Below are positions 17,886 to 26,570 of a stretch of 64,000 nucleotides of DNA, piece by piece. The stretch's first letter is position 1, and each line of letters begins with the position of its first letter. Origin of the DNA: Micromonospora sp. CP22 (GTDB lineage Bacteria > Actinomycetota > Actinomycetes > Mycobacteriales > Micromonosporaceae); NCBI RefSeq assembly GCF_009712475.1, contig NZ_VCJO01000005.1, positions 62,001 to 126,000 of the forward strand. Direction: 5' to 3'. The position numbers were made by a program, and so were the translations under genes. The notes below the pieces were generated by a model. The model saw nothing but the letters and a program-made list of their open reading frames with translations. It did no database searches and was not told where the DNA came from.

Positions 17886-20800
17886 GCCGACCGCCGGTCC
17901 GGCCGCTGTCGGGCGTACGCCCGGCGACGCCGGACCGGCGCCGGCCGCCCCGGATCCGACCGGGCCGGGAGCGGCGGACGTCGGTACCCGGCCGGGACCG
18001 GACGACGGTAGCTATGAGGTGCTGCGCCGACGGCTCGCCACCCAGGCGGCCGAACTGGCCCGGCGGGCGGAGGCGCTCAACGCCCGCCGACTGGAGGTCT
18101 TCGGCAGCACCGAACTGCGGCTGCTGAGCACCGAGCGGATCCGTACGGAGCACAACTGCGTACCCCGGGACATCGTCTCGGTGGGCGGGTTGATGCTGTT
18201 CGGCTACAACGTCTTCATCGGGTTGAAGCCGGAGACCTCCGTCGATGACGTCTTCTCCCTGCACCGGTTCAGCCGGGAGCCGGGCCAGTCCGGTGAGTCG
18301 GATGGGACGCAGACGGCCGGGTTCCGGTTCGACCCGGCGGGCCACGACGAGCTGCCCGGGCTGCTCCGCCACCCGCAGTTCGTCCGGGACTTCGGTGAGC
18401 TGTACCGCTACTACCGCCAGGCCCGCCTGTTGCAGCTGCGGCGGGTCGACGGGCGGCTGCTGGCGGTGTTCCAGACCGGGCCGCGCACCGAGGACATCCG
18501 GGTGCTGCGGTGGCGGGTCGGCGTCGACGGCACACCCGAGTACCTGGACAGCCGGGGCGAGCGGGACCACGTCTTTCCGCCGTCGCACGACTTCGAGTGG
18601 ATCGAGACGACCCGCGAGGACCACGTCCTCGGCCGGCACCCGCACATCTCCATCGACGGCGAGGTCTTCGTGGAGACGGTCGGCGGCACGCTGACCGTGA
18701 AGGTGGAGAACAACACCGAGGTCGGCGAGGGCATCTACAGCGAGCCGGTGGACGAGCCGTTGCAGAGCCTCGCCGACGCCGACGTCCACTGGGCCCGGGT
18801 GGGGCCGCTGATCCTGCTGCGGCTGCGGCCGTACAAGGAGACGCAGTGGCGGCACCTGGTGTTCAACACGCTCACCCGGGAGGTGGTCCGGCTCGACGGC
18901 ATCGGTGTCGCCTGCCAGCGGTTGCCGGAGGACCACGGCATCATCTTCCCGGGCGGCTACCACCTGGCGACCGGCGTCACCAGGACCTTCGACACCGACG
19001 TGTCGGACCTGGAGTTCGAGCGGCTGGTCCGCTCGCCCAACGGCGAGGACGTGCTCTACGTCTTCCACGCCCGCGCCGACGGGCGCACCCTGCTGCTGCC
19101 GTACAACGCGATCCGCAAGGAGGTCGCCGCACCGATTCCGTGCCACGGCTTCTCGCTGTTCGACGACGGCACGTTGGTGGTGTTCCGGGCGGTCTCCGAG
19201 GAACCGACCCGGGTGCACCCGATGCAGGTCTGGCAGACGCCGTACGTCTCGGACGCGTACGCGGCGGCGCAGCCGGCCGGCACCGGGCCGCTGGAGCGAG
19301 TCGGCAACGCCGACCTGGTACGCGGCATCTCGGACTGCCTGTCGGCGGCCCGGATGGTCGACGGCACCGCCACCGCCGGGGTCTACGAGGCGTTGATCGC
19401 CGCCTGTGCCCGGATCGTCGACCACTACCACTGGCTCGGCGAGGACGAACTCGGTGACCTGGCCACGCCGCTGACCGGGCTGCGCCGCACCGCAGCCGCC
19501 GTGCTGGAGGAGCACGAGAAGGTTCGTACGCTCACCGAGCGGGCCCGCGCCGCCCTGGACGACAGCGCCGAGCAGATCGCCTCGCTGGCCCGCCGGGCCC
19601 GGGGTGAGGCACCGCTGACCGCCGACGACTGGGTCAACCAGCTGGGCGGGCTGCGGCGCGCCCGGGGGCACCTGGAGACGCTGCGTGAGCTGCGGTACGT
19701 CGACCACGGCCGGATCGACGAGCTGGCCGAGCGGCTGGACGAGGAACTGGCGGTGGCCGGCCGCCGGGCGGTGGAGTTCCTGCGGCGCGACGAGGCACTC
19801 AGCGGATACCAGCAGGAGGTGGAGCAGCTCTCCACCAAGGCGGCCACGATCGGCACGGTCGCCGAGGCGGCCACCGTCCGCGACGAACTGGCCGCCCGTA
19901 CCGACGGGTTGCAGACCATCACCGACGTGGTCGGCGGGTTGGACATCGCCGACGCGACCGTCCGGACCGGCATCCTGGGCCGCGTCGGTGAGGTGTTGGG
20001 CGCGGTCAACCGGGCTCGCGCCGTGCTGGACAAGCGCCGCCAGGAGTTGGCCGCCGCCGAGGGCCGGGCCGGTTTCGCCGCCGAGTTCGCCCTGCTCGGG
20101 CAGGCGGTGACCGGTGCGCTGGCCGCTGCGGACACCGCCGAGCGCTGCGACGAGCAACTGGGCCGGTTGCTGCTGCGGGTGGAGGAGCTGGAGTCCCGGT
20201 TCGGCGAGTTCGACGACTTCCTCGCCGAGCTGGCCACCCGGCGGACCGACATCTACGAGGCGTTCTCCTCCCGCAAGCAGGCGTTGTTGGACGAGCGGGC
20301 CCGCCGCGCCGACCGGCTCGTCACCTCCGCCGAACGGATCCTGGTCAGTGTGCACCGGCGGGCCGGCACCCTCGGGTCGCTCGACGAGATCAACACCTAC
20401 TTCGCCGCCGATCCGATGGTGGACAAGCTGCGCGCGGTGGTCGAGGAGCTGCGTACCCTCGGCGACACGGTGCGGGCCGAGGAGCTGGACGGCCGGGTGC
20501 GGGCGGCCCGCCAGGAGGCCGGGCGTGGCCTGCGCGACCGTCTCGACCTGTACGCCGACGGCGGTGAGACGATCCGGCTGGGTCGGCACCGCTTCGCGGT
20601 GAACACCCAGCCGATCGACGTGGCGGTGGTGCCGGCCGAGGGCCGGATGGTGGTGGCGGTGACCGGCACCGACTACCGCGCCCCGGTACGCGACGAGGAG
20701 TTCCAGCAGACCCGACGGTTCTGGGACCAGCTGCTGGTCTCCGAGTCGGCGCAGGTGTATCGCGCCGAGTACCTGGCCACTGCGATCCTCGCTGCCGCCG

Positions 20801-22956
20801 AGGCGGCCCGCGACGGGCTGGACCTGGACACGCTGCACGCGGCGGCGGTCGACGGCGACGGGTTGCGGAACCTGGTCCGGGGCATCGCCGAGACCCGCTA
20901 CGACGAGGGCTACGAGCGCGGCGTGCACGATCACGACGCGGCGGAGATCCTGCGGGTGCTGCTTCGCCTGCACGCCGGTGCCGGGCTGCTGCGCTACCCG
21001 CCCGCTGACCGCGCTGCCGCCCAGCTCTTCTGGCGGTACGCCACCGACGAGCAGGCCCGGTCGACGTGGACGGCGCGGGCCGCCTCGCTGGCCCGGGCTC
21101 GGGCCCGGTTCGGTCGCCCGGACGGCGCGGACGCCGCCGACCTGCTCTGCCGCCAGCTGGGCGAGGCGATCGAGGTGTTCCTGCGCGATGCCGGGATTCC
21201 GGTGCCGTCCGGTGGCACCGCGCTCGCCGGTGAGTACCTGTTCCAGGAACTCGCCGCACCGCCGGTACGGTTCGTCACCGGCAGCGGCGCGCGTACGCTG
21301 CTGGACCGGTTCCGCCGGGCGCTGGGCGGCCCGCAGTCGCGCTCCTCGCGGGAGTTCGACGAGGATCTCCGGGCGCTCGGTGACGACCTGGCCGGTCGGT
21401 ACCAGCTGATCGAGGCGTGGCTGACCGCCTTCCTGGCCACCGCCGAGGGTGACCTGTCCGGTTACGACCTGCCGGAGGCGATCGCCGTCGAGCTGTGCGG
21501 CCCCGACCTGGCCCGTGAGGACAGCGCGGCGACGATGACGGAGACGGTCGGCGGCCTGCTCGGCGCCCACCCGCGCATCGAGGGCTCCACGCTGGACGTA
21601 CGACTCGACGAGACGCTGTCCCGGACCCGGGCGTTCCGCACCGAACTGGTGCCGGCGTACCGGGACTACCAGCGGCGACGCAACGCGCTGGTCGAGGTCG
21701 AACGGGACCGGCTGCGGCTGGACGAGTACCGGCCGAAGGTGATGAACGCCTTCGTCCGCAACCGGCTGCTCGACGAGGTGTACCTGCCGCTGATCGGTGA
21801 CAACCTGGCCCGTCAGCTCGGCGCGACCGGCGACGGCAAGCGGGTCGACCAGTCGGGCCTGCTGCTGTTGATCTCACCGCCCGGCTACGGCAAGACCACC
21901 CTGATGGAGTACGTGGCCAGTCGGCTCGGCCTCGTCTTCGTCAAGGTCAACGGGCCGGCTCTGGGCTCGAAGGTCACCTCGCTGGACCCGGCGGAAGCGC
22001 CCGACGCCACCGCGCGGCAGGAGGTCGAGAAGATCTCCTTCGCGCTGGAACTCGGCAACAACGTGCTGCTCTACCTGGACGACATCCAGCACACCAACCC
22101 GGAGCTGCTGCAGAAGTTCATCTCGCTCTGCGACGGGCAGCGCCGGATGGAGGGGGTGTGGGAGGGCCGTACCCGCACGTACGACCTGCGCGGCAAGCGG
22201 TTCGCGGTCTGCATGGCGGGCAACCCCTACACCGAGTCGGGGCGACGTTTCCGGGTGCCGGACATGCTGGCCAACCGGGCCGACGTGTGGAACCTCGGCG
22301 ACGTGCTCTCCGGCCGGGAGGAGGTCTTCGCGCTCAGTTACATCGAGAACGCGCTGACCTCGAACCCGCTGCTGGCACCGCTCTCCGGCCGGGACCGCGC
22401 CGACCTGGAGCTGCTGGTGCGGATGGCCCGTGGCGACGAGTCGGCCCGCGCCGACCAGCTGTCCCATCCGTACGAGCCGGTGGAACTGGAGCAGGTCGTC
22501 TCGGTGCTGCGCAAGCTGCTGCGGGTGCAGCAGGTGGTGCTGGCCAACAACCAGGCGTACATCGCCTCGGCGGCGCAGTCCGACGATGCCCGCACCGAAC
22601 CGCCGTTCCAGCTCCAGGGGTCGTACCGGAACATGAACAAGCTCGCCGAGCGAATCGTCCCGGTGCTCACCGACGAGGAACTGGAGGCGGTGATCGACGA
22701 CCACTACCTGGGTGAGGCGCAGACCTTGGCAGCGGGCGCGGAGGCGAACCTGCTCAAGCTCGCCGAGCTGCGCGGCCGGCTGACCCCGGAGCAGGCCGCC
22801 CGCTGGGCCGAGGTCAAGGCGGCCTTCCAGCGCTCGAAGGCGCTCGGCGGATCCGGCGACGACCCGGTCGACCGGGCCGTCGGCGCCCTGGGCCTCCTCG
22901 CCGACCGCGTCAGCGGCGTAGCCGCCGCCATCGGGAAAGGAAGGGCACCTTATTAA
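17878..22956 (+). CDS. Giant AAA ATPase of the DUF3686 'DNA repair ATPase' family
   Basis: 1692 residues. The N-terminal half holds the DUF3686 region (NCVPRDIVSVGGLMLFGYNV, YRYYRQARLLQLRRVDGRLL). A helical/coiled-coil middle spans about 500-900. The C-terminal AAA domain has Walker A PPGYGKTT around 1334-1341, Walker B VLLYLDD around 1396-1402 and GNPYTESGRRFRVPDML with NRADVWNLGD. GTG at 17878 overlaps the flotillin stop, so synthesis is coupled and joint function at the membrane is likely. The 'DNA repair' name is a database label without evidence here. The last six codons (KGRAPY) and the stop lie inside repeat copy B. Confidence 0.85.
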   Translation: MSEPTAGPAAVGRTPGDAGPAPAAPDPTGPGAADVGTRPGPDDGSYEVLRRRLATQAAELARRAEALNARRLEVFGSTELRLLSTERIRTEHNCVPRDIVSVGGLMLFGYNVFIGLKPETSVDDVFSLHRFSREPGQSGESDGTQTAGFRFDPAGHDELPGLLRHPQFVRDFGELYRYYRQARLLQLRRVDGRLLAVFQTGPRTEDIRVLRWRVGVDGTPEYLDSRGERDHVFPPSHDFEWIETTREDHVLGRHPHISIDGEVFVETVGGTLTVKVENNTEVGEGIYSEPVDEPLQSLADADVHWARVGPLILLRLRPYKETQWRHLVFNTLTREVVRLDGIGVACQRLPEDHGIIFPGGYHLATGVTRTFDTDVSDLEFERLVRSPNGEDVLYVFHARADGRTLLLPYNAIRKEVAAPIPCHGFSLFDDGTLVVFRAVSEEPTRVHPMQVWQTPYVSDAYAAAQPAGTGPLERVGNADLVRGISDCLSAARMVDGTATAGVYEALIAACARIVDHYHWLGEDELGDLATPLTGLRRTAAAVLEEHEKVRTLTERARAALDDSAEQIASLARRARGEAPLTADDWVNQLGGLRRARGHLETLRELRYVDHGRIDELAERLDEELAVAGRRAVEFLRRDEALSGYQQEVEQLSTKAATIGTVAEAATVRDELAARTDGLQTITDVVGGLDIADATVRTGILGRVGEVLGAVNRARAVLDKRRQELAAAEGRAGFAAEFALLGQAVTGALAAADTAERCDEQLGRLLLRVEELESRFGEFDDFLAELATRRTDIYEAFSSRKQALLDERARRADRLVTSAERILVSVHRRAGTLGSLDEINTYFAADPMVDKLRAVVEELRTLGDTVRAEELDGRVRAARQEAGRGLRDRLDLYADGGETIRLGRHRFAVNTQPIDVAVVPAEGRMVVAVTGTDYRAPVRDEEFQQTRRFWDQLLVSESAQVYRAEYLATAILAAAEAARDGLDLDTLHAAAVDGDGLRNLVRGIAETRYDEGYERGVHDHDAAEILRVLLRLHAGAGLLRYPPADRAAAQLFWRYATDEQARSTWTARAASLARARARFGRPDGADAADLLCRQLGEAIEVFLRDAGIPVPSGGTALAGEYLFQELAAPPVRFVTGSGARTLLDRFRRALGGPQSRSSREFDEDLRALGDDLAGRYQLIEAWLTAFLATAEGDLSGYDLPEAIAVELCGPDLAREDSAATMTETVGGLLGAHPRIEGSTLDVRLDETLSRTRAFRTELVPAYRDYQRRRNALVEVERDRLRLDEYRPKVMNAFVRNRLLDEVYLPLIGDNLARQLGATGDGKRVDQSGLLLLISPPGYGKTTLMEYVASRLGLVFVKVNGPALGSKVTSLDPAEAPDATARQEVEKISFALELGNNVLLYLDDIQHTNPELLQKFISLCDGQRRMEGVWEGRTRTYDLRGKRFAVCMAGNPYTESGRRFRVPDMLANRADVWNLGDVLSGREEVFALSYIENALTSNPLLAPLSGRDRADLELLVRMARGDESARADQLSHPYEPVELEQVVSVLRKLLRVQQVVLANNQAYIASAAQSDDARTEPPFQLQGSYRNMNKLAERIVPVLTDEELEAVIDDHYLGEAQTLAAGAEANLLKLAELRGRLTPEQAARWAEVKAAFQRSKALGGSGDDPVDRAVGALGLLADRVSGVAAAIGKGRAPY

Positions 22957-22988
22957 CGCCTCCGGTAGAGCAGGGGGCCCTTCCTAAC
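22936..22988. repeat. Dispersed palindromic repeat, family 1, copy B
   Basis: About 53 bp, starting aaaggaagggcacc, with central ttaacgcctccggta and ending gggcccttcctaac. It is nearly the same as copy C in the centre (cctccggtat against cctccggtag). It overlaps the last six codons of the giant ATPase and provides its TAA stop. Confidence 0.8.
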
Positions 22989-23082
22989 AAACGCGTGGCC
23001 CGGCGTACCGAGCAACCCGGCCCCCTCCCGCCGGGTGACCGGTGTAGGCGAGCAGGTGACCGGAACCGGTTACCGTGCCCGG

Positions 23083-24420
23083 ATGCGGCAGCGCCACGAG
23101 GGGTTTCCAGGCGACCCGGTGGAGGGCGGACCACCGCACCCGCCGTCGGCCGGGGGGCGGTGGTCGACGGCGTACGCGCGCCTGCGGAGGCTCGGTGGCC
23201 GCCATCCGTGGCTGCTCGACGGCACGCTCGCGGCGGCCACCGGCGCGGTCAGCCTCGGTATCGGAGCCGGTGACTCCACCGGGCTGTACCGCGACTTCGA
23301 CGTCCTGGCGTGGACGCTGACCTGCCTGGCGACCCTGACCCTGGTGGGTCGCCGCCGGGCGCCGGTGACCGTACTGTTGCTGTTCTGCACGGTCTGGGCG
23401 GGATACATCACCCTGGGCTACCACCCGGTGGTGAACAGCTCCGGTGCTCTGCTGGCGCTCTACACGGTCGCCGCCGTCCGGCCGACCGGCCCGACCGTCG
23501 CCGCCGCGTCGGCGCCAGCCGTGGTCTGGATGTACGGCGGTCTGCTCGACCGGCAGGGCTCGCTCCTCGCCGCGCTCACGCAGAGTCTGGTGTGGCCGGC
23601 GGTCGTCTGCTATCTGGGCAGCGCGGCCCGGCGTCTCAACGAGCGTGGTCAGCAACTCGCGGCGTTGACCGAGGAGTTGCGCCGTGACCGGCAGGAACTG
23701 GCCCGGCGGGCGGTGAGCGACGAGCGGCTGCGGATCGCCCGGGACCTGCACGACGTCGTCGCGCATCACCTGTCGGTGGTGTCAGTCCAGGCGGGGCTCG
23801 CCTGGTACGTCCTGACCTCCGACCCGCCGACCGCGCGTTCGGCGTTGCGTACCGTGGTGGACACCGTCGGCGAGGCACTCACCGAGATGCGCGGCATGCT
23901 GGGTGTCCTGCGTCCGGGGCAGCCCGAGATGACCGACCGGCCCGAGCCGGAGCAGCCCGCGCCGGGGCTGGCCCGCCTCGACGAACTGATCGCCCGGATC
24001 CGGGCTGCCGGGGTGCCCGTCCGGACCGTGGTGACCGGCATCCCCCGCGCCCTGCCGCCCGGCCCCGACCTGTGCGCGTTCCGGTTCCTCCAGGAGGCGC
24101 TGACGAACGTCCTGAACCACTCGGGTGGCGCGACCACCGTCACCCTCGACCACCAGGCTGACCGGTTCGTCGCCACCGTGGCCGACGAGGGGCCCCGGCA
24201 CCGGCCCCGCCGGTTGCCGCGCCCGGCGACGACCGGCGGGGGTCGCGGTCTGCTCGGGATGGCCGAGCGCGCCCGGCAGTACGGCGGCACGGTGCGGGTC
24301 GAGCAGGACGAGCGCGGCTTCACCGTCCAGCTGACCCTGCCCACGCCGTCGCCGCCGGAGTCCCACGCCGAGGTGCCGACCGGCGGTGACGATGCCGGTT
24401 CGCACCGTCGTCCACAATGA
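23083..24420 (+). CDS. Sensor histidine kinase, NarL/HisKA_3 type
   Basis: 445 residues. A short N-terminus leads into about five or six membrane segments (roughly 40-190), then a HisKA_3 dimerisation domain with RIARDLHDVVAHHLS (phosphoacceptor His about 223). The ATPase domain has FRFLQEALTNVLNHSGGA (N box) and GGGRGLLGMAERARQYGG (G box). It autophosphorylates and passes the phosphate to the response regulator five bases downstream. ATG 23083 is chosen with a TACCGT just upstream that could be a leaderless -10; an earlier in-frame start at 23035 is possible. Signal unknown. Confidence 0.88.
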   Translation: MRQRHEGFPGDPVEGGPPHPPSAGGRWSTAYARLRRLGGRHPWLLDGTLAAATGAVSLGIGAGDSTGLYRDFDVLAWTLTCLATLTLVGRRRAPVTVLLLFCTVWAGYITLGYHPVVNSSGALLALYTVAAVRPTGPTVAAASAPAVVWMYGGLLDRQGSLLAALTQSLVWPAVVCYLGSAARRLNERGQQLAALTEELRRDRQELARRAVSDERLRIARDLHDVVAHHLSVVSVQAGLAWYVLTSDPPTARSALRTVVDTVGEALTEMRGMLGVLRPGQPEMTDRPEPEQPAPGLARLDELIARIRAAGVPVRTVVTGIPRALPPGPDLCAFRFLQEALTNVLNHSGGATTVTLDHQADRFVATVADEGPRHRPRRLPRPATTGGGRGLLGMAERARQYGGTVRVEQDERGFTVQLTLPTPSPPESHAEVPTGGDDAGSHRRPQ

Positions 24421-24424
24421 GCGG

Positions 24425-25108
24425 ATGACTCGGGTGCTCGTGGTGGACGACCAGGTCCTCATCCGCAGCGGGCTCGCCGCACTGTTGCGGGCAACGCCCG
24501 GAATCGCCGTGGTGGGCGAGGCCGGCAGTGGGGAGGAGGCGGTCCGGCTGGCCGCGAGCACCGCACCAGATGTCGTCCTGATGGACGTGCGGATGCCGGG
24601 GATGGGCGGCATCGCCGCCACCGAACGGATCGTCACGTCGGCGGCCGATCGGGCTCCGAAGGTGCTCATCCTGACCACGTTCGATTTGGACGAGTACGTC
24701 TACGAGGCGCTGCGCGCCGGGGCGTCCGGTTTCCTGTTGAAGGACACGCCACCGGAGCGGCTGGTCGACGCGGTGAACGCGGTGGCGACCGGAACGATGC
24801 TGTTCGCGCCGAGCATCCTGCGGCGGCTGGTCGAGACGTACGTGAACCGGCCGCTGCCCGAGCCCGGCCCGGTGCCCGCGCCGAAGCGGGAGCTGCGCGC
24901 GTTGACCGCGCGGGAACGCGAGGTGCTCCAGATGGTGGGCCGCGGCATGTCGAACACCGAGATCGCCGAGCATCTCGTCATCTCCGAGGCCACGGTGAAG
25001 ACCCATCTGAACCGGACCATGGGCAAGCTCGACCTGGCGAGCCGGGCGCAGGCGGTCGTCCTCGCGTACGAGACCGGTCTGGTGACACCCGGGCGTCGAT
25101 CGGACTGA
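24425..25108 (+). CDS. NarL/FixJ-family response regulator
   Basis: 227 residues. The receiver domain (1-120) has DD at 8-9, phosphoacceptor Asp54 in VVLMDVRMPGMGG, Thr in ILTTFD and Lys in FLLKDTPPERL. The C-terminal LuxR-type helix-turn-helix is LTAREREVLQMVGRGMSNTEIA and ATVKTHLNRTMGKLDL. It starts at ATG 24425, four bases after the kinase stop, so the pair forms one operon. DNA targets are unknown. Confidence 0.93.
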   Translation: MTRVLVVDDQVLIRSGLAALLRATPGIAVVGEAGSGEEAVRLAASTAPDVVLMDVRMPGMGGIAATERIVTSAADRAPKVLILTTFDLDEYVYEALRAGASGFLLKDTPPERLVDAVNAVATGTMLFAPSILRRLVETYVNRPLPEPGPVPAPKRELRALTAREREVLQMVGRGMSNTEIAEHLVISEATVKTHLNRTMGKLDLASRAQAVVLAYETGLVTPGRRSD

Positions 25109-25137
25109 TGCCGAGGACGATCCGATCGACCGGACAC

Positions 25138-25941
25138 TCACACCCACGGGGTGGCCTGCATCTCGTGCGGCGACAGGGATATCTCCATCCGGATGCCACC
25201 GAAGACGGCTGCGCTGTCCCGGTCGACGTTCTTCTTCGCCCATTCGGTGGCCGGCTTGATCAACTCTCGCTGCGACTGCAGGAGTGCGTCGGCGAACTTC
25301 TCGAAGAGGCTGCGGCACATCCGCGAGCCGGTGCGGTAGCGGCAGGCGACCCAGATGCCCGTCACCTTCGCGTCGTCGTCATGATTGATGACGGCGTAAA
25401 CAGAGATGTCCGCGCCCGGTGCCTCGCACCGGGTCTCGTACTTGCCGCGCTCCAGGTCGGGGTCCGGTTCCGCCGCGCAGGTCCACGAGTTTGCCCGCTC
25501 CAGCCACTGCTTCGCGATCAGCGTGACGGTGACGCCCGGCAGGTAACGGTTGTCCCCCTCGGGGAAGTTCTCGGGCATCGGCGGTGGCTCGCTGCTGCCC
25601 GGCGGTGTGCCGGTGACTGTGCCAGCCAGCGCCCCGACGGCGCCGCCACCGAGCATGCCGGCCAGCAGCGCGGCGACGGTCACCAGCACGGTCACCGCTT
25701 TGCCTGGGCCGGTGGACCGGACCGGAGGCCAAATCGGCATCGGGGGCCCGGGAACCGACATCGCGGGCTGGACCGGCGGGGGAGGTGGGACCGGCGGCAC
25801 AAGCGGTGCGGGCGACACAGCCGGGCCGGCGGCCGGTGGCGCAGGCGGAGCCGGAATGCCGGAGGCGACCGGACGCCAGGCGATGCCGTCCCACCAGTAC
25901 CTGCCGTCGGGTGAGTAGTGCACGGGTGGTCGTTGGTTCAT
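25138..25941 (-). CDS. Membrane protein with N-terminal DUF2510-like motif
   Basis: 267 residues. It begins MNQRPPVHYSPDGRYWWDGI, a DUF2510-type tryptophan motif, then a Pro/Ala-rich linker and one membrane helix (AVTVLVTVAALLAGMLGGGA, about 90-112). An extracytoplasmic domain of about 140 residues with four Cys follows (WTCAAEPD, YETRCEAPG, GIWVACRYRTGSRMCRS). ATG overlaps the stop of the preceding gene (ATGA). It is the last gene of a three-gene operon with the membrane protein and the peptidase-like lipoprotein. Function unknown. Confidence 0.65.
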   Translation of the reverse strand: MNQRPPVHYSPDGRYWWDGIAWRPVASGIPAPPAPPAAGPAVSPAPLVPPVPPPPPVQPAMSVPGPPMPIWPPVRSTGPGKAVTVLVTVAALLAGMLGGGAVGALAGTVTGTPPGSSEPPPMPENFPEGDNRYLPGVTVTLIAKQWLERANSWTCAAEPDPDLERGKYETRCEAPGADISVYAVINHDDDAKVTGIWVACRYRTGSRMCRSLFEKFADALLQSQRELIKPATEWAKKNVDRDSAAVFGGIRMEISLSPHEMQATPWV

Positions 25942-26570
25942 CGCAGGGCTCCGATGACCCGGAGGCGGATGGACCCCGGATTGCTCGTGACGACGTAATA
26001 GTTGTAGCCACCGATCTCCGCCTCGGCGTCCTCGTCGGCCTCGATCCGATCGACCACCCAGTCGTTGATCTCCTCGGTCAGCGCCTCGTCGGCGGTGTAG
26101 GGCAGTGCCGCGAGCCACAGCAGGTAGTCCATGACCGCCTCCGTCGGCTCCTCGTCGGGCGGGCGTACGACCAGCACGCTCACGTCGGAGATCAACCCCT
26201 CGACCTCCTCGATCGTGGTCTCGAAGGTGAGGGTGCCGACCATCAGTTCGCATTTCCAGTGGTGGTCCCGCTCCTGCTCACAGGGGTGTCCCTTGGCCTT
26301 CAGCGCGTCGATCACGGCACTGGCCTTGAGGACCGGGATACAGACGACGCGGCGGCAGGGCACGGTGGTCGCGGTGGCCTGATACCGGTTGGTGGGCAGG
26401 TAGGCACCGACCCCGGCGACCAGTGCGCCGAGCAAACCGACGATCGCCGCGACCATGAGCACCCGGCGCCAGCTCCGTACCCGCGTCGTCGCGGGGAGGC
26501 CAGCCGGCGAACCGGGTGGCGGGTCGGACGGTGTGGTGCCACCGGGTGGCGAGACGGCGGGACCGGTCAT
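25938..26570 (-). CDS. Single-pass membrane protein of unknown function
   Basis: 210 residues from ATG 26570 (MTGPAVSPPGG). A Pro/Gly-rich cytosolic head precedes one membrane helix (about 35-57, VLMVAAIVGLLGALVAG) and an extracytoplasmic domain with paired cysteines (PCRRVVCIPV; HPCEQERDHHWKCEL). The ATG overlaps the stop of the lipoprotein gene and its own stop overlaps the next ATG, so all three are coupled. No known domain was recognised. Confidence 0.65.
   Translation of the reverse strand: MTGPAVSPPGGTTPSDPPPGSPAGLPATTRVRSWRRVLMVAAIVGLLGALVAGVGAYLPTNRYQATATTVPCRRVVCIPVLKASAVIDALKAKGHPCEQERDHHWKCELMVGTLTFETTIEEVEGLISDVSVLVVRPPDEEPTEAVMDYLLWLAALPYTADEALTEEINDWVVDRIEADEDAEAEIGGYNYYVVTSNPGSIRLRVIGALR

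Noticed and set aside
17734..21570. Very long open frame on the minus strand, antisense to the giant ATPase
   Set aside because: It is antisense to a well-supported gene with clear domains; its sequence is low-complexity Arg/Gly/Val/Leu typical of mirrored high-GC codons.
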